Positions 53,840-62,011 of a DNA stretch of 64,000 nucleotides are shown one piece after another. The stretch comes from Deltaproteobacteria bacterium. GTDB lineage: Bacteria > Desulfobacterota > Syntrophia > Syntrophales > UBA5619. Each line of letters begins with the position of its first letter. The stretch's first letter is position 1. A program made the translations under genes and the position numbers. The DNA is taken from the NCBI GenBank assembly GCA_021372695.1, contig JAJFTY010000079.1, forward strand, positions 16,510 through 80,509, given 5' to 3'. The notes below the pieces were generated by a model, which did no database searches, was not told the origin of the DNA, and was given only the letters and a program-made list of their open reading frames with translations.

Positions 53840-53981
53840 GCACGCAGACGCCGGCTCTCTCGGACCTCATCCCCAGAGGCAACGTCTTGTCCGACCCGCA
53901 TGCGGACCGGATCCCCGCATCCGGCCGGCCATGATCAGGTGAGGACGCAGTCTGCGCGCGAATTGGAGGCCGCGGCGGTCT

Positions 53982-54323
53982 CTACGACAGGGGACAGGAG
54001 GCGATAAATCCGGCCAGCTTCTTCTCGTCCAGACCGACGCCCAGAACGCCGTCCAGCCTTTTTAGAACGGTTCCCCCTTCGATGAACAGCACGGTCGGAT
54101 AGACATCGACGGAGTACTGGGCTGCCATGGCCTCGTCGTCATCCTGCACGATGACGAAACGTCCGCGATTTCCCTGAGCGTGTTGCTGGAATGCCGGCAG
54201 AAACTTGACGCAGAAGGAACACCAGGAGGCATAAAAAAGGGCAACGACTGCGCCACCGGTCTTGAGCATCCCGGCAAGATCATGCGCGTTATCGACCCAT
54301 TGACAGGAATCGTCCTGACCCAT
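53982..54323 (-). CDS. Thioredoxin-like protein with WCSFC active site
   Basis: 113 residues. Thioredoxin fold: VVALFYASWCSFCVKFLPAF carries the CxxC pair as CSFC, and VDVYPTVLFIEGG contains the cis-Pro. No signal peptide, so it is cytoplasmic. ATG at 54323 has AAAGGAG upstream; the gene begins 17 bases after the glpC stop and so is the last gene of the glpABC operon. Its target is unknown; the dehydrogenase's CCG-domain subunit is a candidate. Confidence 0.88.
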   Translation of the reverse strand: MGQDDSCQWVDNAHDLAGMLKTGGAVVALFYASWCSFCVKFLPAFQQHAQGNRGRFVIVQDDDEAMAAQYSVDVYPTVLFIEGGTVLKRLDGVLGVGLDEKKLAGFIASCPLS

Positions 54324-54340
54324 CGGCCACACTCCTTTCA

Positions 54341-55576
54341 TCAATGAACAGCGTGCTGCGGCAGGGCATTGCGAAGCAACTGAAGGGGGTGGAGGACCTG
54401 CAAGCCCGTCAGGTGGCGGATCTGCATCCGGCACCCTTCGCAGTCCGTGAGAATGATATCGGGCTTCATTCGGTCGACCGCCTCGGCCACATCCTTTCCG
54501 ATTTCCTCGGCGATCGCGAATTTCTCGGTCTTGAAGCCGTAGAGGCCGCCCAGGCCGCAGCACTCCGCGTCGAGCAGGCAGACCTCCAGACCCGGGATGA
54601 GGCGCAGCAGCTCCAGGGCCGGGAAGCCCGTGTTGAGCGATCGGAGATGACAGGGGGCGAAGTAGGCCGCTTTCAGGGAAAGCGGCTTGAAGGTCACGGT
54701 CTGCTTTTCCTCCGCGTGCAGACCGAGCAGGTATTCAGAGATGTCGAAGAGACGGCCGGCAAGCTCCTCCGCACCCGGGAGGTTGAGGATCCGGCCGTAC
54801 TCGTGGCGGAGCATCAGGCCGCAGCTCGTCGAGGAAAAAACGATATCCGTCCCCTCCCGCGCCGTCGGCAGGAGCAGTTCGAGGTTCCGCAGCCCCATCT
54901 CCCTCGCCCCCCGGAGATCCCCGACACCGAGACGCGGAATCCCGCAGCAGCGCTGGGGCGGGACGATCACGGTGAGTCCGTGCGCCTCCAGGAGCTCCAC
55001 GGCCGCTTTTCCCACGTCCGTCTCGTTCGTATTGGTGAAGCAGCCATAGAAGTAGGCCACCTTCCGGCCGGAAGCGCCCTTCACCACCGGCCGTTTCGCG
55101 AACCAGCGGCGGAAGGTGGGGGATTCATACAAGGGAAGGCTCCGCCGCCGGTCGATCTGGAGCAGGGCGTGGAGGAGCCAGCGCACGGCCCCGTTCTTCA
55201 TCATGGGGTTGACGATCATCGAGAAGCGGGCCGCCAGTTCGCCGAAGAGGTCGCTCCGGACCAGAAGCCAATCCCGGAAGGTCCGCCCGCGCTCCCCGAG
55301 GTACTTCGCCTTCGCCAGCAGGTTCATCTCCGAGATGGGCACGCCGGCGGGACAGACCGTGTCGCAGAGATGGCAGCCGGTGCAGAGCTCGATCCAGTCG
55401 TCCACGGAGACCTCGGAGGCGGACCGGAACCGCTGCGCCCCGGGTCCCGCCTGTTTCGGACCGGGGAAGCGCGGCGTCACCCGCGAGACAGGGCAGGCCG
55501 CCATGCAGGTCGCGCACCGGACGCAGACATCCGGGAGCGCCGGGGGCAAGAACTTTTTTTCTTCTGCCTTCGTCAT
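54341..55576 (-). CDS. glpC: Anaerobic glycerol-3-phosphate dehydrogenase, subunit C
   Basis: 411 residues. Two [4Fe-4S] motifs near the N-terminus (CVRCATCMAACP, CTGCHLCDTVCP) and two CCG domains (QRCCGIPRLGVG, AECCGLGGLYGFK), the pattern of GlpC and heterodisulfide-reductase-like proteins. It passes electrons from GlpAB to menaquinone at the membrane. Its start overlaps the glpB stop (ATGA). Confidence 0.95.
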   Translation of the reverse strand: MTKAEEKKFLPPALPDVCVRCATCMAACPVSRVTPRFPGPKQAGPGAQRFRSASEVSVDDWIELCTGCHLCDTVCPAGVPISEMNLLAKAKYLGERGRTFRDWLLVRSDLFGELAARFSMIVNPMMKNGAVRWLLHALLQIDRRRSLPLYESPTFRRWFAKRPVVKGASGRKVAYFYGCFTNTNETDVGKAAVELLEAHGLTVIVPPQRCCGIPRLGVGDLRGAREMGLRNLELLLPTAREGTDIVFSSTSCGLMLRHEYGRILNLPGAEELAGRLFDISEYLLGLHAEEKQTVTFKPLSLKAAYFAPCHLRSLNTGFPALELLRLIPGLEVCLLDAECCGLGGLYGFKTEKFAIAEEIGKDVAEAVDRMKPDIILTDCEGCRMQIRHLTGLQVLHPLQLLRNALPQHAVH

Positions 55577-56799
55577 GATGCGAGCGCCCTCTCAGCAGCC
55601 CAGAAACCGGTAGCAATATCGATCCCTTCCCGCGATTTCTCTTCGATGGCCTGGTGGTGGGCCAGAATCGACCCTGCCGCACGGACATTCTCCAGGACCA
55701 CCCGTCCCGTGTCATCGACCGGTCGGAGGTCGTCGTCCGTGACGATCCCGGCACGGTGGATCGGATGGGCCTCCGGATCGAAGAACCGCTCCCCGAACCA
55801 GGCCCCCCGCCCCGGCGGCTGGAAGAGGGGAAGATGGAAGAGGGGCTCCACGATCCGGTCCATCTCCGCCCAGAGGCCGCCTCCGAGGAAGCGGCCGGTG
55901 GCCAGGATATAGCGGTCCGCGCTGTATTCACAAGCCAGCGGCGGATTCTGCACGGTGATCCCCTCGCAACGGCCCTGCCCCAGTTTGACGCCGCATACCG
56001 GATGGCCCATCAGAAAGGTCGCCCCCCCGGCAATCAGCTCCTCACGAAAGCGGTGGAAGATCCGGGTGCCGGGAATCGAGGGCGGGAGCATCGGAATCTC
56101 GAAGACCCAGGCGCCGGTGATCGATTCCAGCGTTTCGAGAACCGCGGCGGGGCTCCGGAGGCCGAGGACCGCAGGAAGGCCGATGAACCGCTCCCCCGCC
56201 ATCTGCCCCAGGATCGCTTCGGCGAGGCGCTCCCGGAAGTAGCCCTCGTCCATCAGCCGGGCGAGGGCTGTCGCAGAGAGTCCCTCCAGGCCGTAGCGGG
56301 GGAGCGACAGGGTCACGCCCCGGCATTTCAGGTGGAGCGAAACCGTGTCCCCCTGAAAATCCTTAAATCCGCGGAGGCCGACGATCAGCGTCGCGGCCGG
56401 GGTCATGGCGGCGCCGGCAGCCATCGTGATGGGGATGAGGTACGTGGGTCGCATCGTTCCGGCGCCAGTGGGGAGGAGGGAGTTGCCCGGTCCTGCGGCG
56501 GCGAAACTGTAGGGAGGCGGGAAAAGAGCCTGGAAGCCAGCCAGGGCTCTTTCGACCCCTGCCCGCCCCATGCGGGCGTAGGGGTGCTTCGGATGGGCGG
56601 CAACCCAGGTGTCGAGCCCGTCGGCCATGGACCTTCCCGGCGGAATTTCACCCAGCACGTCGATCGTGTTTCCGAAGAGGGTGAGCGCGCCCATCCCCTG
56701 GCCCACGACCAGGACTTTCGCTCCCGCTTCGACCGCCGTCCGGGCGGCCGTCAGTCCCGCCAGTCCGGTCCCGATGACGATGAGGTCGAAGCGCTTCAT
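55573..56799 (-). CDS. glpB: Anaerobic glycerol-3-phosphate dehydrogenase, subunit B
   Basis: 408 residues. N-terminal FAD/NAD dinucleotide loop IVIGTGLAGLTAARTAVEAG at residues 6-25, then FGNTIDVLGEIPPG and a conserved centre PTYLIPITMAAGAAM. C-terminal NVRAAGSILAHHQAIEEKSR GD-type block supports GlpB. Overlaps both neighbours by four bases. Confidence 0.93.
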   Translation of the reverse strand: MKRFDLIVIGTGLAGLTAARTAVEAGAKVLVVGQGMGALTLFGNTIDVLGEIPPGRSMADGLDTWVAAHPKHPYARMGRAGVERALAGFQALFPPPYSFAAAGPGNSLLPTGAGTMRPTYLIPITMAAGAAMTPAATLIVGLRGFKDFQGDTVSLHLKCRGVTLSLPRYGLEGLSATALARLMDEGYFRERLAEAILGQMAGERFIGLPAVLGLRSPAAVLETLESITGAWVFEIPMLPPSIPGTRIFHRFREELIAGGATFLMGHPVCGVKLGQGRCEGITVQNPPLACEYSADRYILATGRFLGGGLWAEMDRIVEPLFHLPLFQPPGRGAWFGERFFDPEAHPIHRAGIVTDDDLRPVDDTGRVVLENVRAAGSILAHHQAIEEKSREGIDIATGFWAAERALAS

Positions 56800-58367
56800 C
56801 GGTTGCCCCCTGCCTGCCGGCCCGGCTCATCGGCGGTGAGGTTGAAGAGCCCCTTGTAGATCGACTCGATCAGCTCCTCCTCCTTCAGCGAACTTCCCCA
56901 GAGGACCGGCCGGATCCCCTTCCAGCGCTCCTCGAGAAAATTCTTCAGGATCACGTTCGAGCCGCCGCTCTCCTTCTCCCTGTTCACCTCGTTCAGCAGC
57001 CCGAGGAGGCGGTAGACGCAGAAGCCTCCCTGGCAGGTTCCCTTGGCAAGACGCGTGCGGTGGAGGATATCCTGGAGCTCGCGCACCTTCCCCTCGCGGA
57101 GAATCGCATCGACGGATTCCCGGGGGACGAGTTCACAGTCGCAGAGAAGTTCGCCCCGCGATGCGGGGGTCTGCCTTCTCAGATGGAGGAGGCGGTCCTT
57201 CAGGGTGTGGCCCATCCCCGCGCCGGGGAGACGCTGGAGGTGGGTCGAGCAGGGAACGCTCAGCCCCATCCGGCCGCAGAGAAAATCGACCGTCTTCTCC
57301 GCCATGAGGCGGTAGGTGATCAGCTTGCCGCCGATGATTGTGACGAGTCCCGGCCAGCCGTCGGTGCTGCCGTGGTCGATCAGGGCGAAGCCGCGGCTGA
57401 TGCCGCGATCGTCGTCGGTCTCCCCTTCCACGACGAGGGGACGCACCCCGGCATAGGCCCGGGTGAAACGCTCCTCTTTGAGGTCGGGGATCATCCGGGA
57501 AAGTTCGTTGACCAGGAAGGTGACCTCATCCGGTGTGACCTCGTAGTACTCCAGGTCGTCGGAGCGGCTGGAGGTCGTCCCGAGGATCGAGACCGTGTCG
57601 TTCGGCACGATGATGTCGCCGCTCGCCGGAGGGCGGCAGCGGTTGAGGACCCGCTCGCTCACGCGGGTGTTGGTGATCAGCATGGAGCCCTTGGAGAGGG
57701 CGATGCCGATCTTGAGTCCGGCGAAGGCAAGGACGTGGTTCGCCCAGGCGCCGGACGCATTGATCACCCAGGGCGCGGCGATGGCGTACTCCGTGCCGGT
57801 GATCCGGTCTCTGACTCGGACCCCGGCGATCCGGGGACCTTCGCGGATCAGCCCGGTGACCTCCGTATGGATCAGAAAACGGGCTCCGCGCGATTCGGCA
57901 TCCCGGACGTTCTCAACGACGAGCGTAAAGGGGTCGACCGCCCCGTCAGGAACCAGGACGGCGCCGATGATGCGGGGATTGAGCCGCGGCTCCATCGACA
58001 GGGCTTCCCGGGGGGAGAGGGGAACGGCGTCAATTCCCGCCGCTTCGCAGGCCCGGATGAAGTCCGACCGGTATTCCGGTCCGTCTTCGGGCAGCGAGAC
58101 GAACAGGCCGCCGGTCGGCTCAATGCAGTGGGGGGCGATCCGGCGGAGGATGCGGTTTTCGGTGATGCACTCCCGGGCTGCCTCCGGATCATTGACGGCG
58201 TAGCGGCCGCCGCTGTGGAGGAGGCCCTGGTTCCGGCCGGAAGCGCCGGAGGTGAAGTCCCCCTTTTCGACGAGCGTCGATGGGATGCCGCGGAGCGCGA
58301 GGTCACGCGCGATGCCGGTCCCGGTGGCGCCTCCGCCGATGATGAGGACTTCCGTTTTCAGATCCAT
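56796..58367 (-). CDS. glpA: Anaerobic glycerol-3-phosphate dehydrogenase, subunit A
   Basis: 523 residues. FAD loop LIIGGGATGTGIARDLALRG at residues 8-27; SGRNQGLLHSGGRYAV follows. The dehydrogenase core (DAO fold) ends near 370; the C-terminal BFD-type [2Fe-2S] domain has LLCDCELV and GTCQGGFCVYR. The start MDLKTEVLIIGGG is chosen by homology and AGGCGGGA upstream. Oxidises glycerol-3-phosphate to DHAP under anaerobiosis. Confidence 0.95.
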   Translation of the reverse strand: MDLKTEVLIIGGGATGTGIARDLALRGIPSTLVEKGDFTSGASGRNQGLLHSGGRYAVNDPEAARECITENRILRRIAPHCIEPTGGLFVSLPEDGPEYRSDFIRACEAAGIDAVPLSPREALSMEPRLNPRIIGAVLVPDGAVDPFTLVVENVRDAESRGARFLIHTEVTGLIREGPRIAGVRVRDRITGTEYAIAAPWVINASGAWANHVLAFAGLKIGIALSKGSMLITNTRVSERVLNRCRPPASGDIIVPNDTVSILGTTSSRSDDLEYYEVTPDEVTFLVNELSRMIPDLKEERFTRAYAGVRPLVVEGETDDDRGISRGFALIDHGSTDGWPGLVTIIGGKLITYRLMAEKTVDFLCGRMGLSVPCSTHLQRLPGAGMGHTLKDRLLHLRRQTPASRGELLCDCELVPRESVDAILREGKVRELQDILHRTRLAKGTCQGGFCVYRLLGLLNEVNREKESGGSNVILKNFLEERWKGIRPVLWGSSLKEEELIESIYKGLFNLTADEPGRQAGGNR

Positions 58368-58498
58368 GAATCCCGCCTGACGGGCCGTGCCGCGCCTCTC
58401 TTCCCTTCCCTCAAACGGCAGAGGGAATGCCATTCCCGTCGAAAATCGCTCATATCCGCGCCGCTTCAGCGGATGGCTAACAGGATTTCCGGGCCTTG

Positions 58499-59083
58499 TC
58501 AAGATCTATGCGCCGGCCGCGGCCCCTTTTCGTTCCCCTTCTCAAAATGGTGATAATCCTTGAGATGGGTAAAGTCCCCGCCCCAGCGCCACCCCTTTTC
58601 CCGGAAGGCTTGCACAACAGGGTGCCCTTCCATGAAGGTTCCGGATTCACCGGGCCGCCAGACCGCGCCTGAGGGTGCGATCCCACCGTCAGGGTAGATC
58701 GCAGGGTTCTCCCGCGGATTGATGTCCACCGCCCGCCCCAGAGCGTGGCGGGAGAGCCGGTCCGCCCCGGCGACGCGCCGGTAGTTGAAGGCAGAACTGT
58801 TGTCCGCGGCCATCGACGCCTCATCGGACCAGCCGAATCGGACGATCGGCACCACGCCCGCCACGGGGAACCGACATTGCTCCATCAGGCGGAAAAGTTC
58901 TTGCAATTCCACGGCGAGGTCCCGGTGGATGACGAACTGGCCCCGGCGGTGGCGGCCGTCAAAGCCCCAGTGCAGGACATCGATCAGGCAGAGGCCGTCC
59001 AGGAGCTCCCCGGGCGCGGCCGTACCGGCCACGGCCTCTGCGAAACTCATCGAACTTTCCACGACCACGCGATCGTCCGCCAT
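58499..59083 (-). CDS. M15-type D-alanyl-D-alanine carboxypeptidase-like protein
   Basis: 194 residues. Zinc/active-site motifs of the M15 fold are LSRHALGRAVDINPRENP near 110-127 (His and Asp) and GGDFTHLKDYHHFEKG near 168-183 (catalytic and metal His). No signal peptide is seen, which is odd for a peptidoglycan peptidase; export may depend on another route, or the start is later than assumed. GGGGAG precedes the ATG. It lies 131 bases upstream of glpA in the same direction. Confidence 0.82.
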   Translation of the reverse strand: MADDRVVVESSMSFAEAVAGTAAPGELLDGLCLIDVLHWGFDGRHRRGQFVIHRDLAVELQELFRLMEQCRFPVAGVVPIVRFGWSDEASMAADNSSAFNYRRVAGADRLSRHALGRAVDINPRENPAIYPDGGIAPSGAVWRPGESGTFMEGHPVVQAFREKGWRWGGDFTHLKDYHHFEKGNEKGPRPAHRS

Positions 59084-59186
59084 TCGCTCAGCTCCCCTTT
59101 GCACCGCCATTTTCCATCCGCGCGGCGTATGACACTCTAACGGGATTCCCCGGACGGATCAACGGGAAAATGGCCCCCCTTTTCCG

Positions 59187-59213
59187 TTGAAATATTTTGC
59201 ATGTTCGCATAAT
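59187..59213 (+). promoter_or_regulatory. Possible promoter of the spermidine-synthase-like gene
   Basis: TTGAAA (59187-59192) and CATAAT (59208-59213) are 15 bases apart in the only AT-rich patch of this gap, 58 bases before the start codon. The spacing is short. Confidence 0.35.
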
Positions 59214-59270
59214 AGTGCGGGGCGGCCGGTCCGCATCGGCCGGCCCAGTAAAGCCAAAAACGGAGGCTGA

Positions 59271-60164
59271 ATGAAAGCAGGACGCGCAATCGGCATCATT
59301 TTCCTGGTCTGTCTCTCCCTTCCGGCGGCGCGTGGGGTACAGGCCGCCGACGACGGGACGCTCTATGAGGGGGACTCCATCTACCACCACATCACCATCC
59401 GCCAGGACGGCGGGGAGAGGTGCATGATTTTCGGCCGCCATCGCGACCTCCGTCAGACCTGCGTCAATCTCGCCAGACCGGACGATTCGATATTCGAGTA
59501 TACCTCGATGATGTTCGCCGGGTTCCTCTTCCGACCGGACGCGAAAAAGGTCTGCCTGATCGGCTTGGGCGGGGGTTACATCCCCACGGTCTTCCGGATG
59601 CACCTTCCCCGGGTTCGTCTCCAGACGGTCGAGGTGGACCCGCACGTCGAGAAGCTGGCCAGGGAGTACTTCTCCTTTACCCTGCCTGCCGGCCAGGCGC
59701 TGACCATCGACGACGGCCGCCAGTTCCTGAAGAGGAGCCGGGAGCGATACGATCAGATCTGGCTCGACGCCTTCAATTCCGACTATATTCCCGCGCACAT
59801 GACGACCAAGGAGTTCCTGAAACTCGTCCAATCCCGTCTGAACGAAGGGGGGATCGTCGTCCAGAACGTTTTCGGCGGCAACAGCCTGTACGACGCGCAG
59901 ATCGCGACGTTCCGGTCGGTTTTCGCGAAGGTCTTCGTCTTCGAGGGACAGAAAAGCGGGAGCTGCATCATCGTCGGCTCCGACCGTCCCGCTTGCGAAC
60001 CCGCGGAGCTCCGGAAACAGGCGGAGAAGTGGGGCGGAAAGATCGGCCGGATCGACCTTGTTGCCGAGGCGGGCAAAGTCAAGGTCGCCCCCATCCCGAA
60101 AGACGCCCCGATTCTCACGGACGACTACAACCCGGCCAATCTGCTCCTGATGCAGACCAAATAG
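59271..60164 (+). CDS. Exported spermidine-synthase-like protein
   Basis: 297 residues. Signal peptide: MKAGRAIGIIFLVCLSLPAA, cut near VQA|ADD. The Rossmann methyltransferase-type fold of the spermidine synthase family follows: VCLIGLGGGYIPTVF is the cofactor loop, LQTVEVDPHVEKLAREYFS the acidic second strand, and YDQIWLDAFNSDYIPAHMTT the catalytic-region block. An extracytoplasmic location argues against normal polyamine synthesis. The partner membrane protein follows 36 bases downstream. Confidence 0.87.
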   Translation: MKAGRAIGIIFLVCLSLPAARGVQAADDGTLYEGDSIYHHITIRQDGGERCMIFGRHRDLRQTCVNLARPDDSIFEYTSMMFAGFLFRPDAKKVCLIGLGGGYIPTVFRMHLPRVRLQTVEVDPHVEKLAREYFSFTLPAGQALTIDDGRQFLKRSRERYDQIWLDAFNSDYIPAHMTTKEFLKLVQSRLNEGGIVVQNVFGGNSLYDAQIATFRSVFAKVFVFEGQKSGSCIIVGSDRPACEPAELRKQAEKWGGKIGRIDLVAEAGKVKVAPIPKDAPILTDDYNPANLLLMQTK

Positions 60165-60198
60165 GCCAAGTAGGCCCAATAGGCCAAATAGGGAGGAT
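60163..60198 (+). repeat. Four 9-base tandem repeats supplying a ribosome-binding site
   Basis: AGGCCAAGT, AGGCCCAAT, AGGCCAAAT and AGGGAGGAT run head to tail between the two genes. The last unit carries AGGGAGG, the ribosome-binding site of the membrane protein gene. Unit number could vary by slippage. Confidence 0.7.
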
Positions 60199-60200
60199 AC

Positions 60201-60824
60201 ATGCGGACGGTTTATGGGGTATTTGTGCTGCTTCTGGTCACCTTCGGGGCGGTAGTGATGGCGCTGGAAATCCTCTCCTCGAACCTGATGTCTCCCTATT
60301 TCGGAGGCTCCATCTACATCTGGGGGAGCATCATCAGTTCCTTCATGGTCCACTTCTCCGTGGGGTACGTCGCCGGCGGCTACCTGTCGCGCCGCTACCC
60401 CAAGATCGCGGTCCTGGCCTTCTTTCTCATCGTCTGCTCCCTCTGGGTGATCTGGATCCCGTCCTTCTACAAACCCGTCTGTGAGGGGATCTCCGACTGC
60501 ATCGCCGATGTCCGCCTCGGATCGCTGATCGCGATGAACGTGATCTTCCTCGTGCCGGTCTCGATCATGGCCATGGTCTCCCCTTACATCATCGGAATCA
60601 CCGCCTGCTGGAAGAGGCAACCGTGGCTCACCGGCGGCATGGTCCTGTTCATCTCCACCATCGGCTCGTTTTTCGGGACGAACATCACGGCCTTCTACCT
60701 GATCAGCCTCTTCCCCGTCTCCCGCATCGTCACCGGCCTCGGGATCATCTGCCTGGCCGTCTCGCTTCTGGTCCTTGCGCTGCGGGTCGACCGCCGGATG
60801 CCGATTCCCGGAGAGTTCTCTTGA
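60201..60824 (+). CDS. Membrane protein matching the transporter half of fused spermidine synthases
   Basis: 207 residues with five to six membrane segments; [21 protein letters not shown] and [20 protein letters not shown] are the signatures of the hydrophobic half found fused to spermidine-synthase-like domains in many bacteria. Here the two halves are separate genes, with the enzyme half exported, so the pair probably works together at the membrane. Substrate unknown. Confidence 0.82.
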   Translation: MRTVYGVFVLLLVTFGAVVMALEILSSNLMSPYFGGSIYIWGSIISSFMVHFSVGYVAGGYLSRRYPKIAVLAFFLIVCSLWVIWIPSFYKPVCEGISDCIADVRLGSLIAMNVIFLVPVSIMAMVSPYIIGITACWKRQPWLTGGMVLFISTIGSFFGTNITAFYLISLFPVSRIVTGLGIICLAVSLLVLALRVDRRMPIPGEFS

Positions 60825-60876
60825 CCGCGGATTCCCCCGATGCTATGGTCGCCGAAAACATTTCAGGAGAGATGAC

Positions 60877-61359
60877 ATGATCATTCTATCGACCAGCCTG
60901 GGGGACATCACGATCGAGCTTTTCGAAGCCGAGGCCCCCGTCACTGTCGCGAATTTTCTTCAGTACGTAGACGACGGATTCTTCGACGGCACGATCTTCC
61001 ACCGCGTCATCCCGGGGTTCGTCCTCCAGGGCGGCGGCTTCACAGCGGACATGAGCGAGAAGGAAACCCGCCCGCCGATCAAGAACGAGGCGGAAAACGG
61101 TCTCAAGAACGCACGGGGCACCCTGTCGATGGCCAGAACCCAGGAGATCGACAGCGCCACCTCGCAGTTCTTCATCAACCTCAAGGACAACGACTTTCTC
61201 GACCACGGCGCCCGGGATTTCGGCTATGCCGTCTTCGCCAAGGTCACGGGCGGCATGGATGTCGTCGACCGGATCGCCTCGGTCGAGACGGGCAACAAGG
61301 GCAGGCACCAGGACGTTCCCGTCGAACCGGTGGTCATCCTTTCTGCAAAGAGCGCGTAA
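60877..61359 (+). CDS. Cyclophilin-type peptidyl-prolyl isomerase
   Basis: 160 residues, no signal peptide, so cytoplasmic PpiB-like. [20 protein letters not shown] contains the catalytic Arg and the conserved FHRVI block; [14 protein letters not shown] and [19 protein letters not shown] follow. AGGAGAG precedes the ATG at 60877. It overlaps no neighbour. Confidence 0.96.
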   Translation: MIILSTSLGDITIELFEAEAPVTVANFLQYVDDGFFDGTIFHRVIPGFVLQGGGFTADMSEKETRPPIKNEAENGLKNARGTLSMARTQEIDSATSQFFINLKDNDFLDHGARDFGYAVFAKVTGGMDVVDRIASVETGNKGRHQDVPVEPVVILSAKSA

Positions 61360-61411
61360 GGGATCGTCTTGCTTCGCCGACCGCGGCAGGCGATGCCGCG
61401 GCGACCGCGAG

Positions 61412-61792
61412 CTACCCCTTCTCCTGCCGCCCGGTCCACCGGCGGTGCTCCTCCGCGAGGTGCTCGATCAGCTCGCCAAGCGGCCACTGCCGGTTTTGTG
61501 CGGTCAGGCTGCAGAAGATGGGGCGCTTGACGCCGCCTGCGCCGCCAGGAAAATCCTGCAGGACCCTGCGGACCTGCGCCTCCGAGAAACCCAGGAACAT
61601 CAAGATCTTGGTCTCTTCATCCCCGAAGCAATCCTCCGGCCCTTTCTGGAGGATGTCGATGATCTTCATCTCCGTCTTCTGCGATGCACTGACCACCGTG
61701 ACGTAGGCGTCGAGGGTCCGGTCGAGAAAGGCCTTGATGGTCTCGGCATCGTTTTTACCGTATCCGCAGATCAGAACTCCGACTGATTGCAT
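61412..61792 (-). CDS. DUF3783 domain protein
   Basis: 126 residues. The C-terminal part KILMFLGFSEAQVRRVLQDF and FCSLTAQNRQWPLGELIEHL is the DUF3783 signature; function unknown. The N-terminus has a short alpha/beta part (VGVLICGYGKNDAETIKAFL). AGAGGAGAG precedes the ATG. Confidence 0.8.
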   Translation of the reverse strand: MQSVGVLICGYGKNDAETIKAFLDRTLDAYVTVVSASQKTEMKIIDILQKGPEDCFGDEETKILMFLGFSEAQVRRVLQDFPGGAGGVKRPIFCSLTAQNRQWPLGELIEHLAEEHRRWTGRQEKG

Positions 61793-61916
61793 GATTCTCT
61801 CCTCTGGCGATTGGGGCATCGACCTTTTTTTGCCACACGCACTCCTTGTAGACGGCGGCGCAGGAGATTTCAATCAAAAAGGGGCCGTATCTTGACAACC
61901 CAAGAAAATGAAGGCC

Positions 61917-61932
61917 TTGTACCAAGGTACAA
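61917..61932. promoter_or_regulatory. Palindrome upstream of the adhesin gene
   Basis: TTGTACC-AA-GGTACAA is a perfect inverted repeat, 80 bases ahead of the adhesin start codon. A TTGACA lies 20 bases before it. Candidate operator. Confidence 0.4.
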
Positions 61933-62011
61933 TAGACGGCGGCCAATAAAACTGTAATCTGGCATCGCATAAAAGACCCCAAACCCATCCAAAACAGAAG
62001 GAGGCTTCACC

